Assembly: GCA_016926575.1 (NCBI GenBank)
Contig: JAFGOJ010000144.1
Span: forward strand, 1 to 23,975
Origin: Anaerolineae bacterium
GTDB lineage: Bacteria > Chloroflexota > Anaerolineae > B4-G1 > DUEL01
DNA length: 23,975 bases
Direction: 5' to 3'
This document shows positions 7,413 through 15,508 of this stretch, piece by piece. Both the position numbers and the translations under genes were made by a program. How positions within the stretch are numbered: the stretch's first letter is position 1; each line of letters opens with the position of its first letter. The notes under the pieces are model-generated. The model ran no database searches, had not been told where the DNA came from, and saw nothing but the letters and a program-made list of their open reading frames with translations.

Positions 7413-9833
7413 TCAGCGGCGACGGGCTTTTTGCAGGCTGCGGGCCACGAGAAGCCCGGCCAGGAGAACCAGGACCGGGGAGAGCGCCGCGGCAATGCGC
7501 AGCGCATCGTCGGAGTCGGTGTAGATGCCCTGCGGGGGCATCGATCCGTCGAGCGCGGGGAGAGACGTCTCTGCGAGAGAGGGCGCGACGGGCGTGAGCG
7601 CTTCGGTTGACGTGGCAGAGAGCGGGGTGAGGGTGGCTTCCGGCACGACGCGCGGGGCCGACGTTTCCAACTGCGCGGCCCACACCTGGTAACGGCCGCG
7701 CTCGCTGTCCCAAATATGCGCCGCGTCGCGGACGAACCAGGTGGCGTGCAAGCGATTCCCCATGCCCACCGCCAGCCGGGGCCACTCCGGCGGATCGCTC
7801 GAGGTGAACAGGCGCGTCGGCTCCGACCACTGCTCACCGTTCCAGGACGTGTACACCAGGCTGAGCTGCTCCTCCAATGGATCGAGGTACCCCAGCACGA
7901 GCAAATGGACGTTGCCCGCGCTGTCGCTGACGGCATGGCACGCGTCCAGGCTCATTGGCAGCCAGTCTTTGGCAATCAGCGTGGGAATAGGCGTGGGGGC
8001 CGACCACGACGCGCCGCCATCGTCCGAAAGCTGATAGTAGACCGGGCTGCGTTCGGGCAGAGAGAGCGGCAAGCGCCACACGGCCACGAGCTGGCCGCCA
8101 CGCCCGACGCCGAGCGTCACCTGCTGCGGTGCGCCATCGGGATGAGTGAACGTGAAGGGTGCTTCCCACGTCGCGCCGCCATCGAGCGAGCGGCGGTAAA
8201 CGGCCCCCACCGGGTATCCTTCACCGATGTACCAATCCTCCCCCTCCTCCCAAACGACATACACGCGCCCCGCAGCGTCGACGGTGAGCTGGGGTTTCAC
8301 CGACCCGGCAAAGCTCTGAGACAGGTTGTACGGAGCCGACCAGGACGCCCCGCCGTCCTCAGAGCGGCGGTAGTAGACGTCCATACAGAGCGGGCACATC
8401 GCGTTCGGCGTGTTGTCTGCCGCCAGTGCAGTGACCGGCCCGTCGCCCAACGGGTAGTGCGCCCAGCGCTCTTCTTCGAAACAGTCCACTCCGGCGGACG
8501 TTCCCACCCACAGGCGGCCCGCCCCATCCAGCGCCAGCGCTGCAACAGCCGAGTCCGGACCGTCGTCCACCTGCCAGAGGCTCCCGTCGTAACGCCAAAG
8601 GCCGGAGCGAGCGCCAACCCACAGGACGGCGGCTTCGGGGTCCCAGGCCAGGGCCGTCACGGCGAGGCCCTCCGACCCGGCCACGCGGACCCATGCCGCG
8701 CCGACGCGCTCGAACAGCCCGGCATCGGTCCCCACCCACAGCCGGCCGTCGTAGGCGCCGGCAACCGACGAAACGGCCGAGCGCCACAAGCCATCTCTGG
8801 CCATGTGAATTCGCCAGGTCTGGCCGTCGTACTGCCCGAGGCCCTCCGGCGTGCCGAGCCAGACGTGACCGATCACGTCGACCGCGAGCACCGAGGCGGC
8901 AGCTTCGGCCAGTTGCGGCGGAAACGGGAGCTCGGTCCAGCGCGCGTCGCCGGACTCGATGCTCTCGTAGTGGAAGAGGCGGTCCGCGGTGCAAAACCAG
9001 AGCGTCCCGTCGACGTCCTGGGCAATGGCCAGGACGGGGACATCTGCGTCCGCCTCACCCAGGCGCACTCGCTCCCAGGCCACGCCGTCGTAGCGCAGCA
9101 GACCGGCGGAGGTGGCGAACCAATCGAAGCCGCTGCCATCCTCCTCGATGGCGTAGACCACGTATGCGTCTACGTCGAGCGGGGGGTCGCAGGACCGGGC
9201 GGTTTCGCCGGCGGTGTGGAGGATAGCCGCGCCGGTGCCGATCCAGACCGCCGGGTCGACCGGCACGTAGAGCGGCTGTTCGTTCCAAACGACGTGGATG
9301 ACGCCAGCACTGTCGACGGCGATATCGGAATAGTAGGCGCTGCGCATATTGCTGATGAGCCGGGGCGTCTGCCAGGTGGCGGCGCTGTGGGCGGTGTCGG
9401 CGGGGGCCTGGGTGTAATAGAGGTCGGTGCCGTCGCGGTAGACCATGTGGAGCCGGTTCTGGTCATCGGCCGCGATGGACGGGCGGACGGTGAAGCCGCC
9501 TACGCCGGGGAAGACGATGTCGTTGGGCATCTGGTAGGACGCGCCGGTCCACGCGGTGTACATGAGCAAGTCGAGCAGGTCCTGGCCCTCTCTGCGTTCG
9601 CTGTGCCAGACGAAGTAGGCCCGGCCGAGGGCATCGGCTGTCACGTCGGGGAACCAGGATTTGAGCGTGGTGGTGGAGATCATCACAGGTTCGGACCACG
9701 TTTGCGCTGTTTGTGCTGCGGCGGGCTGAATCAACGCCAGGCTGGAGGCTCCAACCCAGGCAACACATAGCCATATCGCCATCAAGCAGGTCAAAAGCCT
9801 GGACTGTATAGCGTGGCGATGTGATACTTTCAA
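7413..9833 (-). CDS. Exported composite beta-propeller protein with C-terminal membrane anchor
   Basis: An 806-residue surface protein. It has an N-terminal signal (hydrophobic segment about 13-36, Ala-rich end near residue 40) and a C-terminal membrane segment (about 778-797) ending KARRR. Two repeat types are mixed. BNR/sialidase-like blades appear at about 45-190 and 485-720, with Asp-box motifs such as SEDGGASW (491-498) and SLDGGATW (549-556). Between them (about 235-460) are repeats of the two-component-regulator-propeller type, for example VWLGTPEGLGQYDG, LWVGTDAGLF and LWVGTSAGV. No catalytic domain was recognised and sialidase catalytic residues are not evident, so binding or sensing is more likely than hydrolysis. 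The TTG start at 9833 overlaps the TGA of the upstream membrane-protein gene (TTGA), with GAGGGTGG upstream; internal starts are possible. It is the last gene of the minus operon. Confidence 0.72.
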   Translation of the reverse strand: MKVSHRHAIQSRLLTCLMAIWLCVAWVGASSLALIQPAAAQTAQTWSEPVMISTTTLKSWFPDVTADALGRAYFVWHSERREGQDLLDLLMYTAWTGASYQMPNDIVFPGVGGFTVRPSIAADDQNRLHMVYRDGTDLYYTQAPADTAHSAATWQTPRLISNMRSAYYSDIAVDSAGVIHVVWNEQPLYVPVDPAVWIGTGAAILHTAGETARSCDPPLDVDAYVVYAIEEDGSGFDWFATSAGLLRYDGVAWERVRLGEADADVPVLAIAQDVDGTLWFCTADRLFHYESIESGDARWTELPFPPQLAEAAASVLAVDVIGHVWLGTPEGLGQYDGQTWRIHMARDGLWRSAVSSVAGAYDGRLWVGTDAGLFERVGAAWVRVAGSEGLAVTALAWDPEAAVLWVGARSGLWRYDGSLWQVDDGPDSAVAALALDGAGRLWVGTSAGVDCFEEERWAHYPLGDGPVTALAADNTPNAMCPLCMDVYYRRSEDGGASWSAPYNLSQSFAGSVKPQLTVDAAGRVYVVWEEGEDWYIGEGYPVGAVYRRSLDGGATWEAPFTFTHPDGAPQQVTLGVGRGGQLVAVWRLPLSLPERSPVYYQLSDDGGASWSAPTPIPTLIAKDWLPMSLDACHAVSDSAGNVHLLVLGYLDPLEEQLSLVYTSWNGEQWSEPTRLFTSSDPPEWPRLAVGMGNRLHATWFVRDAAHIWDSERGRYQVWAAQLETSAPRVVPEATLTPLSATSTEALTPVAPSLAETSLPALDGSMPPQGIYTDSDDALRIAAALSPVLVLLAGLLVARSLQKARRR

Positions 9834-11416
9834 GGCTGCACCACCCTCAGCGTGCCGGATTCGCGCACCAGCCGCTCGCCGGCGCGCAGGGTGAAGTAAT
9901 GCAGTCGGCTTTCGCTGGGCAGCGTCGCCGAGCGCGCCGTTTCGGGGGCGGTTACAAACTGAGTGAGCACATCGTCGAACACAACCACGATCACGTCACC
10001 CGCATCATCCGGTTCCAACCGCAGGCTCTCTGCCGTAAACGTCTGTTCCGCTTCCCGCGTCTGCGCGGGTTCACCAGCCTCTAGCTCCCATTTCGGGTTA
10101 ATGGTGAAGCGGATCAGCGCGTAGTCAGGCAAGTACCATTCGACGTGCCGCCAATTGGCCGCTACAATGACAGTGTGGGACGGGGAAAAGCCTTCTCTGA
10201 CCGCCAGGACGCGTTCAGAGAAGTAAGTGTCGTTATGGCGCAATGTGTCTTGCGTCAACAAGCGGATGACGCCGCCGGGCAGTGGATACTCTGGCCCGAA
10301 GAGGAAAACACTCGCATTGAGGAGCACCAGGACGGTCAATGCCGCCATCCAGATCGCATCTCTCTTGCCCTCGGTCAGGTACACGAGGCCGCGGGCACTG
10401 AGCAGCAGAAGAGCGGGGAGGAAAATGAAGACCAATCCTTGCTGTCCCATGTGAATGATGGCGTAGAACAGTAGCGATGGCAGAACCCACGCAGTCAGGA
10501 AGACGACCTTGCTCCATCGGATGGGCGTGCGCCGCTTCAGCCAGGCCAGGCTGCCGACACACAGAGGCAACAGGCCCGCCCCCCATCCAAAGAGGACATA
10601 CATTCCCAGCTTACGCAGGTTGCGGGTCAGCCCCCACAACCCTCCACCTTGCAGCAAGGAGGTCGTCTCGTCGTAACGCCCAAGGTAAGCCGCACTGATC
10701 TGGCGGTACCGATCCATTCCTCCCGCCAGGTGGATCAATGGAACTAACCAGGCCGCGCACAATATGGCGAAAGTGACCCCAGCTACAACAGACCAGCCCC
10801 AGCCGGACCGCTTCCAGCCCCTGGAGCGTAGAAAGAGAAACCCGGCCAGAAGGGTCAATCCACTCAAGAAAACTGGCGTCTGCTGGCGCATACCCCCGGC
10901 AAGTGCCAGTGCTATCGCGGCGCCCAAGAGCGCGGCAGCGGAGCCGCGGAACGCCTCGTAGAGCCACCACACGCACAGAATCACCAGAAACGCGTCGACG
11001 GTGTGAGGAAGAGCGATCTCGCCGTAGAACCAGAACAGGGGACTGGAGACGAGCAGCATCGCCCCGGAAATACCGGTGCGGCGGTCGAACGTCGCCCGTC
11101 CGAGGAAATACATAGCTGCCGCGGCCAGGCCGCTGGCTCCGAGCGCGACCACCACCATCGTAGTCTGCGGGTCATCGAAGAGGAGATTCACCAGGCGACA
11201 CAAGGCAACGTACAGGATGTAGCCTGGCGGCTGAGGCTGTTCTGCCATGATGTCGAATCTGTGCAAAGCAAAGGCAAAATTGACCGAATCCCAGTGGTAC
11301 AATATTCGGCTGCGAAACGGCAAACGCGAGAGGACGGTGAGCAAAAAGAAAAGCACCCCCAGAAGAACGTCCCTTCGATCTATGCGCCGTGCGTGGAACC
11401 GCTTTGCGCCGTTCAT
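9830..11416 (-). CDS. Polytopic membrane glycosyltransferase (GT39/ArnT-like, GT-C fold)
   Basis: A 528-residue protein with many hydrophobic helices and a soluble C-terminal tail. Near the N-terminus, the first extracytoplasmic loop holds HWDSVNFAFAL and then EQPQPPGYILY. An acidic residue in this loop followed by a PPG(Y/H) segment is typical of GT39/DUF2723-type enzymes, which transfer sugars from polyprenyl-phosphate donors outside the membrane. The open frame extends to 11617, but the ATG at 11416 is preferred: GGAGGG (11425-11420) lies just upstream, and the extension encodes an unrelated, non-hydrophobic stretch overlapping the neighbouring gene. It lies 25 nt after the preceding membrane-protein gene, and its stop overlaps the start of the propeller gene. 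Donor and acceptor are unknown, and catalytic activity is inferred from fold and motif only. Confidence 0.72.
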   Translation of the reverse strand: MNGAKRFHARRIDRRDVLLGVLFFLLTVLSRLPFRSRILYHWDSVNFAFALHRFDIMAEQPQPPGYILYVALCRLVNLLFDDPQTTMVVVALGASGLAAAAMYFLGRATFDRRTGISGAMLLVSSPLFWFYGEIALPHTVDAFLVILCVWWLYEAFRGSAAALLGAAIALALAGGMRQQTPVFLSGLTLLAGFLFLRSRGWKRSGWGWSVVAGVTFAILCAAWLVPLIHLAGGMDRYRQISAAYLGRYDETTSLLQGGGLWGLTRNLRKLGMYVLFGWGAGLLPLCVGSLAWLKRRTPIRWSKVVFLTAWVLPSLLFYAIIHMGQQGLVFIFLPALLLLSARGLVYLTEGKRDAIWMAALTVLVLLNASVFLFGPEYPLPGGVIRLLTQDTLRHNDTYFSERVLAVREGFSPSHTVIVAANWRHVEWYLPDYALIRFTINPKWELEAGEPAQTREAEQTFTAESLRLEPDDAGDVIVVVFDDVLTQFVTAPETARSATLPSESRLHYFTLRAGERLVRESGTLRVVQP

Positions 11417-11441
11417 AGGCCCTCCATCGTCGGCAGGCACG

Positions 11442-13076
11442 TCACTCCCCGACCAGCACTTCCAAGATGTGCGTGCTGTCGTTGGCGTACACTTCTCTGA
11501 AAAGAGCGGAGTGGTAGGGGTCGAAGGCTCCCAGAGCACGCTCGGCAGGGCCGTAGAAGAGGTAGCGAATCCGGTACTCACGCAGCAAGACGGCGCGTTC
11601 CTCGTCTGAGGTTGCATCGTCGAAGAACGCCTCTAGCATCTGGGCACGGTCGTGAGAATCCATCGTCATGACTGAGTTCGCGAGAAAGGGCCGCAGACCG
11701 GTAAAGCCTGGAATGTAATGCCCGATGGAGAAGGAACTCAGCACCACGTCATCCGGGTCGCCGTTCGCCTCCAACCACTCCATAGCCGCGAGGTCGCCTC
11801 GCGCAAGATAGTACGGGTAGCCGTGGCGGTTCAAATCGAAGAGCCGCCAGCTCAACAGGTACAAATTCGTCGGCAGTACGGCCAATAGGAAGATGGCGGG
11901 CACCACCCGCACCCTACTCACCGGCACTTTTGTGCGGCTCAGTCGGTCTCGAAGCCAGGGCATCATGCGCTCGAACAAGCCCCATGTCGTTAGAACTGCG
12001 ATAGGCCACTGGTATCCTGTCAGCAACATAGATTGAAAACGCAAGGGGAGATAAATGAGCAATAGAGAGATACCAAACCAGCTCTTGATGAGCAATCTTT
12101 CATCGGATTGGCTGCGCAACGGCACCACACCATCGAACGTCCCCGCAGCGACGAGAAAGGTCAAGCCGAGCAAGACCAGCAGGTGGAGAGGATCGGGGGT
12201 ATGCACCCCCAGGTTGTCGTACTGGGCGAGCGCCTGCTGCCATATCGGGTGGGCGCCGGAAGAGACCCACCCCCAATAGAGAGGTGCAGGCGCCGAAACC
12301 AACACTACCAGCCCCAGCCGCCACAGGACACGCCAAGACCACCCATCTCGAAGGGTCACCAAGACGCCGAAGACAGCCAATACTCCCCACACCGTCACCA
12401 GGTCGTAGATGTGCCCCATGCCCAGAAACAAAGCCACCCACCCGGCTGCGAACGGCCACCACCTGCCGCGTCGGTAGCCTTCGAACGAAAGCAGTAAGGT
12501 CAGCAGAGTCAGTGCCAAAGCAAATGTAAGGTGAGGGGCGGCTGTCATCACCCAAAAGGTATTGCCGGGAAGGGCGTAGACATCGCGGGGAAAATCGAGT
12601 GTGTGGGGCGAAAGCAAATACTTCTTCACCACCCAGATCCAGCCCAGGCCTGAGGTAAAGAGCGCCAGGAGGAAAGCAAACCAACGGTGCGACCGCTCGG
12701 GAAAGAGGCGCGCGGCAAAGGCAAATATCACTCCCGTGCCCAACGGAATCGAAACGCATCGAAAGAGTTGGTAGATTTGAACCAACGACAGACCCAGCAG
12801 TGCTGCCAGCCTCCCCGGAAGCCACCAGTGAAGGTTGAAGTAGATCGGTTCATTGGGCTCGGAGGTAAGCCGGTTCTCGATCAAGACGGCGTGCCCCGAC
12901 TCGCGCATCCAAGAGAAGTATTGGGCAGTATCGTGAACGTTGTAAACGACGCCGGAAAACCATCGGTCGGAAGGCGTTGTCAGGTAGCCAAAGAGCAATG
13001 GGATAGACGTCACTACGAGCAAAAGAACGGATACCCCTGCCACGACGGCGACCGCACGAACTCGACTAGACTGCAT
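11442..13076 (-). CDS. Polytopic membrane protein, possible GT-C glycosyltransferase
   Basis: A 544-residue integral membrane protein with about ten or more hydrophobic segments. The first large extracytoplasmic loop has the order NVHDTAQYFSWMRES, then ENRLTSEPNEP, then FNLHWWLPGRLAAL. An Asp in this first loop and a short soluble C-terminal region (about 440-544) resemble GT-C enzymes, but no named family is recognised with certainty. The start is the ATG at 13076, preceded by GGAGGTG (13090-13084) with 7-nt spacing. An in-frame GTG at 13085 lies inside that ribosome site and is unlikely. It overlaps the upstream membrane-protein gene by 11 nt and is followed after 25 nt by another GT-C-like gene, giving three such proteins in a row. 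An enzymatic role is inference; a structural membrane role remains possible. Confidence 0.62.
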   Translation of the reverse strand: MQSSRVRAVAVVAGVSVLLLVVTSIPLLFGYLTTPSDRWFSGVVYNVHDTAQYFSWMRESGHAVLIENRLTSEPNEPIYFNLHWWLPGRLAALLGLSLVQIYQLFRCVSIPLGTGVIFAFAARLFPERSHRWFAFLLALFTSGLGWIWVVKKYLLSPHTLDFPRDVYALPGNTFWVMTAAPHLTFALALTLLTLLLSFEGYRRGRWWPFAAGWVALFLGMGHIYDLVTVWGVLAVFGVLVTLRDGWSWRVLWRLGLVVLVSAPAPLYWGWVSSGAHPIWQQALAQYDNLGVHTPDPLHLLVLLGLTFLVAAGTFDGVVPLRSQSDERLLIKSWFGISLLLIYLPLRFQSMLLTGYQWPIAVLTTWGLFERMMPWLRDRLSRTKVPVSRVRVVPAIFLLAVLPTNLYLLSWRLFDLNRHGYPYYLARGDLAAMEWLEANGDPDDVVLSSFSIGHYIPGFTGLRPFLANSVMTMDSHDRAQMLEAFFDDATSDEERAVLLREYRIRYLFYGPAERALGAFDPYHSALFREVYANDSTHILEVLVGE

Positions 13077-14571
13077 TCTCTGCACCTCCCGTCTGAACCA
13101 GAGCCGTTTTCTGTGTCAACTGGCGGAAAAGAAACCAACTCAGCAACCCCACCACAATGACCAGAGGCAGCAACGCGCTCGAGCCAGAAAGCCCAACGAG
13201 CGTACCCCAGTTGCGCGCCACGTCCCCGTCTATCAACCGAGGAAGCGAGTACCGAAACAGAGGGTTGCGTGTGTAGTCTGGGAATTGCTGGCCGCCGATC
13301 GTCTCCGCCCAGACCGCCAGGAACGACCAGGCCGTCAGCGCCCCCACTATGACCATCGCCCACCGCCGCGCGCCCCACCGCGCCAGGCACAGCGCCAGAG
13401 GCAGTACGAGGAAAGGCAGCATTGGCACCAAATATCTCGGCCCCACTCCGTACCCTCCCTGCCACATCACCGATGAAGCGTTGAAAAGCAGAAAAGCTAC
13501 CACCACCCCAAGAGAGACGGCACATTCAGGACACCAGTCTCGCCTGCGAGCAAAGTATACGAACCCCGGCAGCGCAAGGAGCAACACCGGGGATAAGAAG
13601 AACAGTCCTCGAAAAGAACCGAAGGTAATCCCCCACAACGCATCGGGTTGGGGGTAGACCAAACTAAAAAATCCTGTCGTGTTGACGTCTTCGAACAATT
13701 GCGAGTGCTGGTAGCCAAAGGCGATAGGCTGGCCGAAGATCGCCATATTGTACGCCATCCACAACAGCCCCGGCATCAACCCTCCCAGCACTGCCAGCCC
13801 GATCCACTGCTTGCGCGGCAACCGATAAAGTAAGTAGAAGAAAACCAGCGCCGCGCCCAAAACCGCCGGATATTCAGTGATGATGGCGTAGCCAAGCATC
13901 AACCCTACAACGCCGGCATAGACAGGTCGAAGGCGCCCGCGTCCGATGAAATGCGTCAGACAAAACGCGCCGAAAAGGAGCGCCGCCACAGTTTGATGTC
14001 CGTAAAAGCAGCTCGCGTACGGAAACGCAATGGTCGCCAGCCCGTAGATCAGCACCGCCGCCACTCGCACGGCCCGCCCTGGAACGTAGTCCCCCAGGAA
14101 GTAGTACAACCCAACCCCCAGCAATGCTGATGGAATCGACGTGGTGAAACATGTGACGCAGAACAGCGCCATCGCCAGGTAAAACTTCTCAGACAGCAAG
14201 CCCGACCCTGCCTCCGACAGCGTAGCATCTACCGCCTCGTTGTTGCTCAACACCCCCAGGAGGCGCTGCACCGCGTCACCACCGACGAGTCGCCCAAACC
14301 CCCAGTAGACAGGCACTCCCAGAAAGGCGCTTCCCGGCGCTTTCGTGCTATAAACGTGACCCGCGTATACGGCATAGTCGCCGGTCGCCGTATACCCTTG
14401 ATAGTAATCATCGATGTAAAGTACCCCGCGATCGACGATAGCCATCACCAAATTGAGGCGCGAGTTCTGGTTCCAATCGGCCCAGCGCGGGAAAAAATAG
14501 GCGTAGCAAGACAATAAAATCAGAAAAACCAACATCGCAATTCGCTTATCTGCTCGCACTCCGCCTGTCAC
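13066..14571 (-). CDS. Polytopic membrane protein of the GT39-like/PMT-related type
   Basis: A 501-residue integral membrane protein with around ten to twelve hydrophobic segments. After the first helix it carries NSRLNLVMAIVDRG, then LYIDDY, then a GDYAV...GHVYSTKAPG segment. This 'SR..AIV.RG...ID.Y...T.D.A...GH.YS.KAPG' pattern recurs in a widespread family of putative membrane glycosyltransferases, and the KAPG loop sits where GT39 proteins have the acceptor/donor loop. The open frame runs to 14991, but the start is taken as the GTG at 14571: GGAGGTGA (14583-14576) precedes it by 4 nt, and the sequence upstream is the deacetylase gene in another frame. It lies 4 nt after the deacetylase stop and overlaps the next gene by 11 nt. 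The exact reaction is not established. Confidence 0.68.
   Translation of the reverse strand: MTGGVRADKRIAMLVFLILLSCYAYFFPRWADWNQNSRLNLVMAIVDRGVLYIDDYYQGYTATGDYAVYAGHVYSTKAPGSAFLGVPVYWGFGRLVGGDAVQRLLGVLSNNEAVDATLSEAGSGLLSEKFYLAMALFCVTCFTTSIPSALLGVGLYYFLGDYVPGRAVRVAAVLIYGLATIAFPYASCFYGHQTVAALLFGAFCLTHFIGRGRLRPVYAGVVGLMLGYAIITEYPAVLGAALVFFYLLYRLPRKQWIGLAVLGGLMPGLLWMAYNMAIFGQPIAFGYQHSQLFEDVNTTGFFSLVYPQPDALWGITFGSFRGLFFLSPVLLLALPGFVYFARRRDWCPECAVSLGVVVAFLLFNASSVMWQGGYGVGPRYLVPMLPFLVLPLALCLARWGARRWAMVIVGALTAWSFLAVWAETIGGQQFPDYTRNPLFRYSLPRLIDGDVARNWGTLVGLSGSSALLPLVIVVGLLSWFLFRQLTQKTALVQTGGAENAV
13084..13090 (-). promoter_or_regulatory. Ribosome binding site deciding the 13076 start
   Basis: On the minus strand, GGAGGTG lies 7 nt before the ATG at 13076. 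It overlaps the in-frame GTG at 13085, which argues against that upstream start. Confidence 0.65.
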
Positions 14572-14575
14572 GATG

Positions 14576-14583
14576 TCACCTCC
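14576..14583 (-). promoter_or_regulatory. Ribosome binding site for the GTG start at 14571
   Basis: GGAGGTGA on the minus strand contains the TGA stop of the deacetylase gene and lies 4 nt before the GTG. This is typical termination-reinitiation coupling and supports trimming the long open frame to 14571. Confidence 0.65.
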
Positions 14584-15505
14584 CCAGATCAGACCTGACG
14601 CCCATGCGCTGCGACAATTCCGCCGCCATCTCGCCGTACGGCGCGACGCGCAGCACATCCCGCGCCGCCTCCAAAGCGTCCAGGAAGCGCCGAAAATCGC
14701 GGAACGCCCGCACGTCCAGCGGATCGAAATAGACGTTGACGAACGCCCCCAGCCGCTCCGCCAGGGCCAACAGGTATCGAAACGAATCGAAAAACCGCAC
14801 CTCGTCCTCGGGCCGCACGCGAAACAGCCAGCTCCGGGAGCGAAACGCGTGGTGCGTGTCGAAGACGCTGGACGGATGGCGCGGGCACTGGGAGATGGGA
14901 AATTCCCAAACCCCCTCGGCGGTGTGGAAGGGCTGGACGCCCACGCGGCGAGCGTGAATCGACGAGGAGTAGACGTACCCCAGATCAGCAAGGATGCGGT
15001 AGAGGCCGGGCGGCCGGTCGAGGTGCGGCGCGCGGAACCCCACCGGCTCGACGCCCATCAACCGGACGATGGTCTCGTGACCGCGCCGGACTTCCCCGGC
15101 CTGTTCCTCCAAACTCAGCGCGTGGAACGGGCGCGGGTCGAATGCCTCGCTCCAGGGATGCGAATAGGTGTGGTTGGTGACCTCGTGGCCCTCCCCGACG
15201 ATGCGCCGGTGCACCTCCGGCGCTTCCTCCACCCACCTGCCGATGCAGGCAAAACTGGCGCGAAATGGGTAAGGGGCGAGCGTGTCCAGCAACCACGGCA
15301 GCGCCGCCACGTCCTCCGCCATGTCCACGTCGAAAGAGAGCGTCGCGCCACCGCGATACCTCCCCCAATCCAGGCCGTTCTTCCCCTGGCGCGCGTAGAG
15401 CCGGGCCATGTAGCGGCGCGGTAAGAGAATCGTCGTCAGCGCCAGCAACGGGCGGCTGGGCTGCAGACCAATGGCCCGATCGATGAGAACGTCTACCCAC
15501 TCCAT
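14576..15505 (-). CDS. Polysaccharide deacetylase (NodB homology, CE4)
   Basis: A 309-residue NodB-type deacetylase. Family enzymes remove N- or O-acetyl groups from glycans using a divalent metal. Motif 1 is SFDVD (57-61), giving the acidic pair; motif 2 is NHTYSHP (111-117), giving the metal histidines His112 and His116; motif 3 is FRAPH (157-161). The rest (WEFPISQCP, then an FDTHHAF segment and a long-helix C-terminus) resembles the deacetylases found with exopolysaccharide loci. No signal peptide is clear. The N-terminal 30 residues are moderately hydrophobic, so the cellular side is uncertain. The ATG at 15505 has GGTGAGGT just upstream and lies 3 nt after the GT2 stop. Placement between a membrane GT2 and membrane GT-C proteins suggests that it de-N-acetylates the same glycan, as IcaB/PgaB-like enzymes do. 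Confidence 0.85.
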   Translation of the reverse strand: MEWVDVLIDRAIGLQPSRPLLALTTILLPRRYMARLYARQGKNGLDWGRYRGGATLSFDVDMAEDVAALPWLLDTLAPYPFRASFACIGRWVEEAPEVHRRIVGEGHEVTNHTYSHPWSEAFDPRPFHALSLEEQAGEVRRGHETIVRLMGVEPVGFRAPHLDRPPGLYRILADLGYVYSSSIHARRVGVQPFHTAEGVWEFPISQCPRHPSSVFDTHHAFRSRSWLFRVRPEDEVRFFDSFRYLLALAERLGAFVNVYFDPLDVRAFRDFRRFLDALEAARDVLRVAPYGEMAAELSQRMGVRSDLGR

Positions 15506-15508
15506 ACC

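Noticed and set aside
7401..7445. Possible bidirectional terminator near the GGGCTTTTTGC stretch
   Set aside because: The T-run is not preceded by a convincing complementary stem on either strand.
7413..7490. C-terminal hydrophobic segment with Arg tail of the propeller protein as a PEP-CTERM or LPXTG-like sorting signal
   Set aside because: A membrane helix and Arg-rich tail are present, but no PEP, LPXTG or other conserved sorting tripeptide precedes the helix, and no sortase or exosortase is in the window. A plain membrane anchor is sufficient.
7716..9770. Long plus-strand open frame opposite the propeller gene
   Set aside because: The minus strand has a signal peptide, regular propeller repeats and a membrane anchor. 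The plus frame is low-complexity Arg/Gly/Val-rich and has no recognisable domain, so it is a shadow frame.
11417..11617. N-terminal extension of the GT39-like membrane protein
   Set aside because: It overlaps the preceding gene and is not hydrophobic or family-like. GGAGGG just before 11416 and the sequence MNGAKRF fit a true start.
14572..14991. N-terminal extension of the membrane protein that begins at 14571
   Set aside because: The extension overlaps the deacetylase coding sequence in another frame and reads as an Arg/Ser/Trp-rich shadow. The strong ribosome site at 14583-14576 supports the shorter protein.
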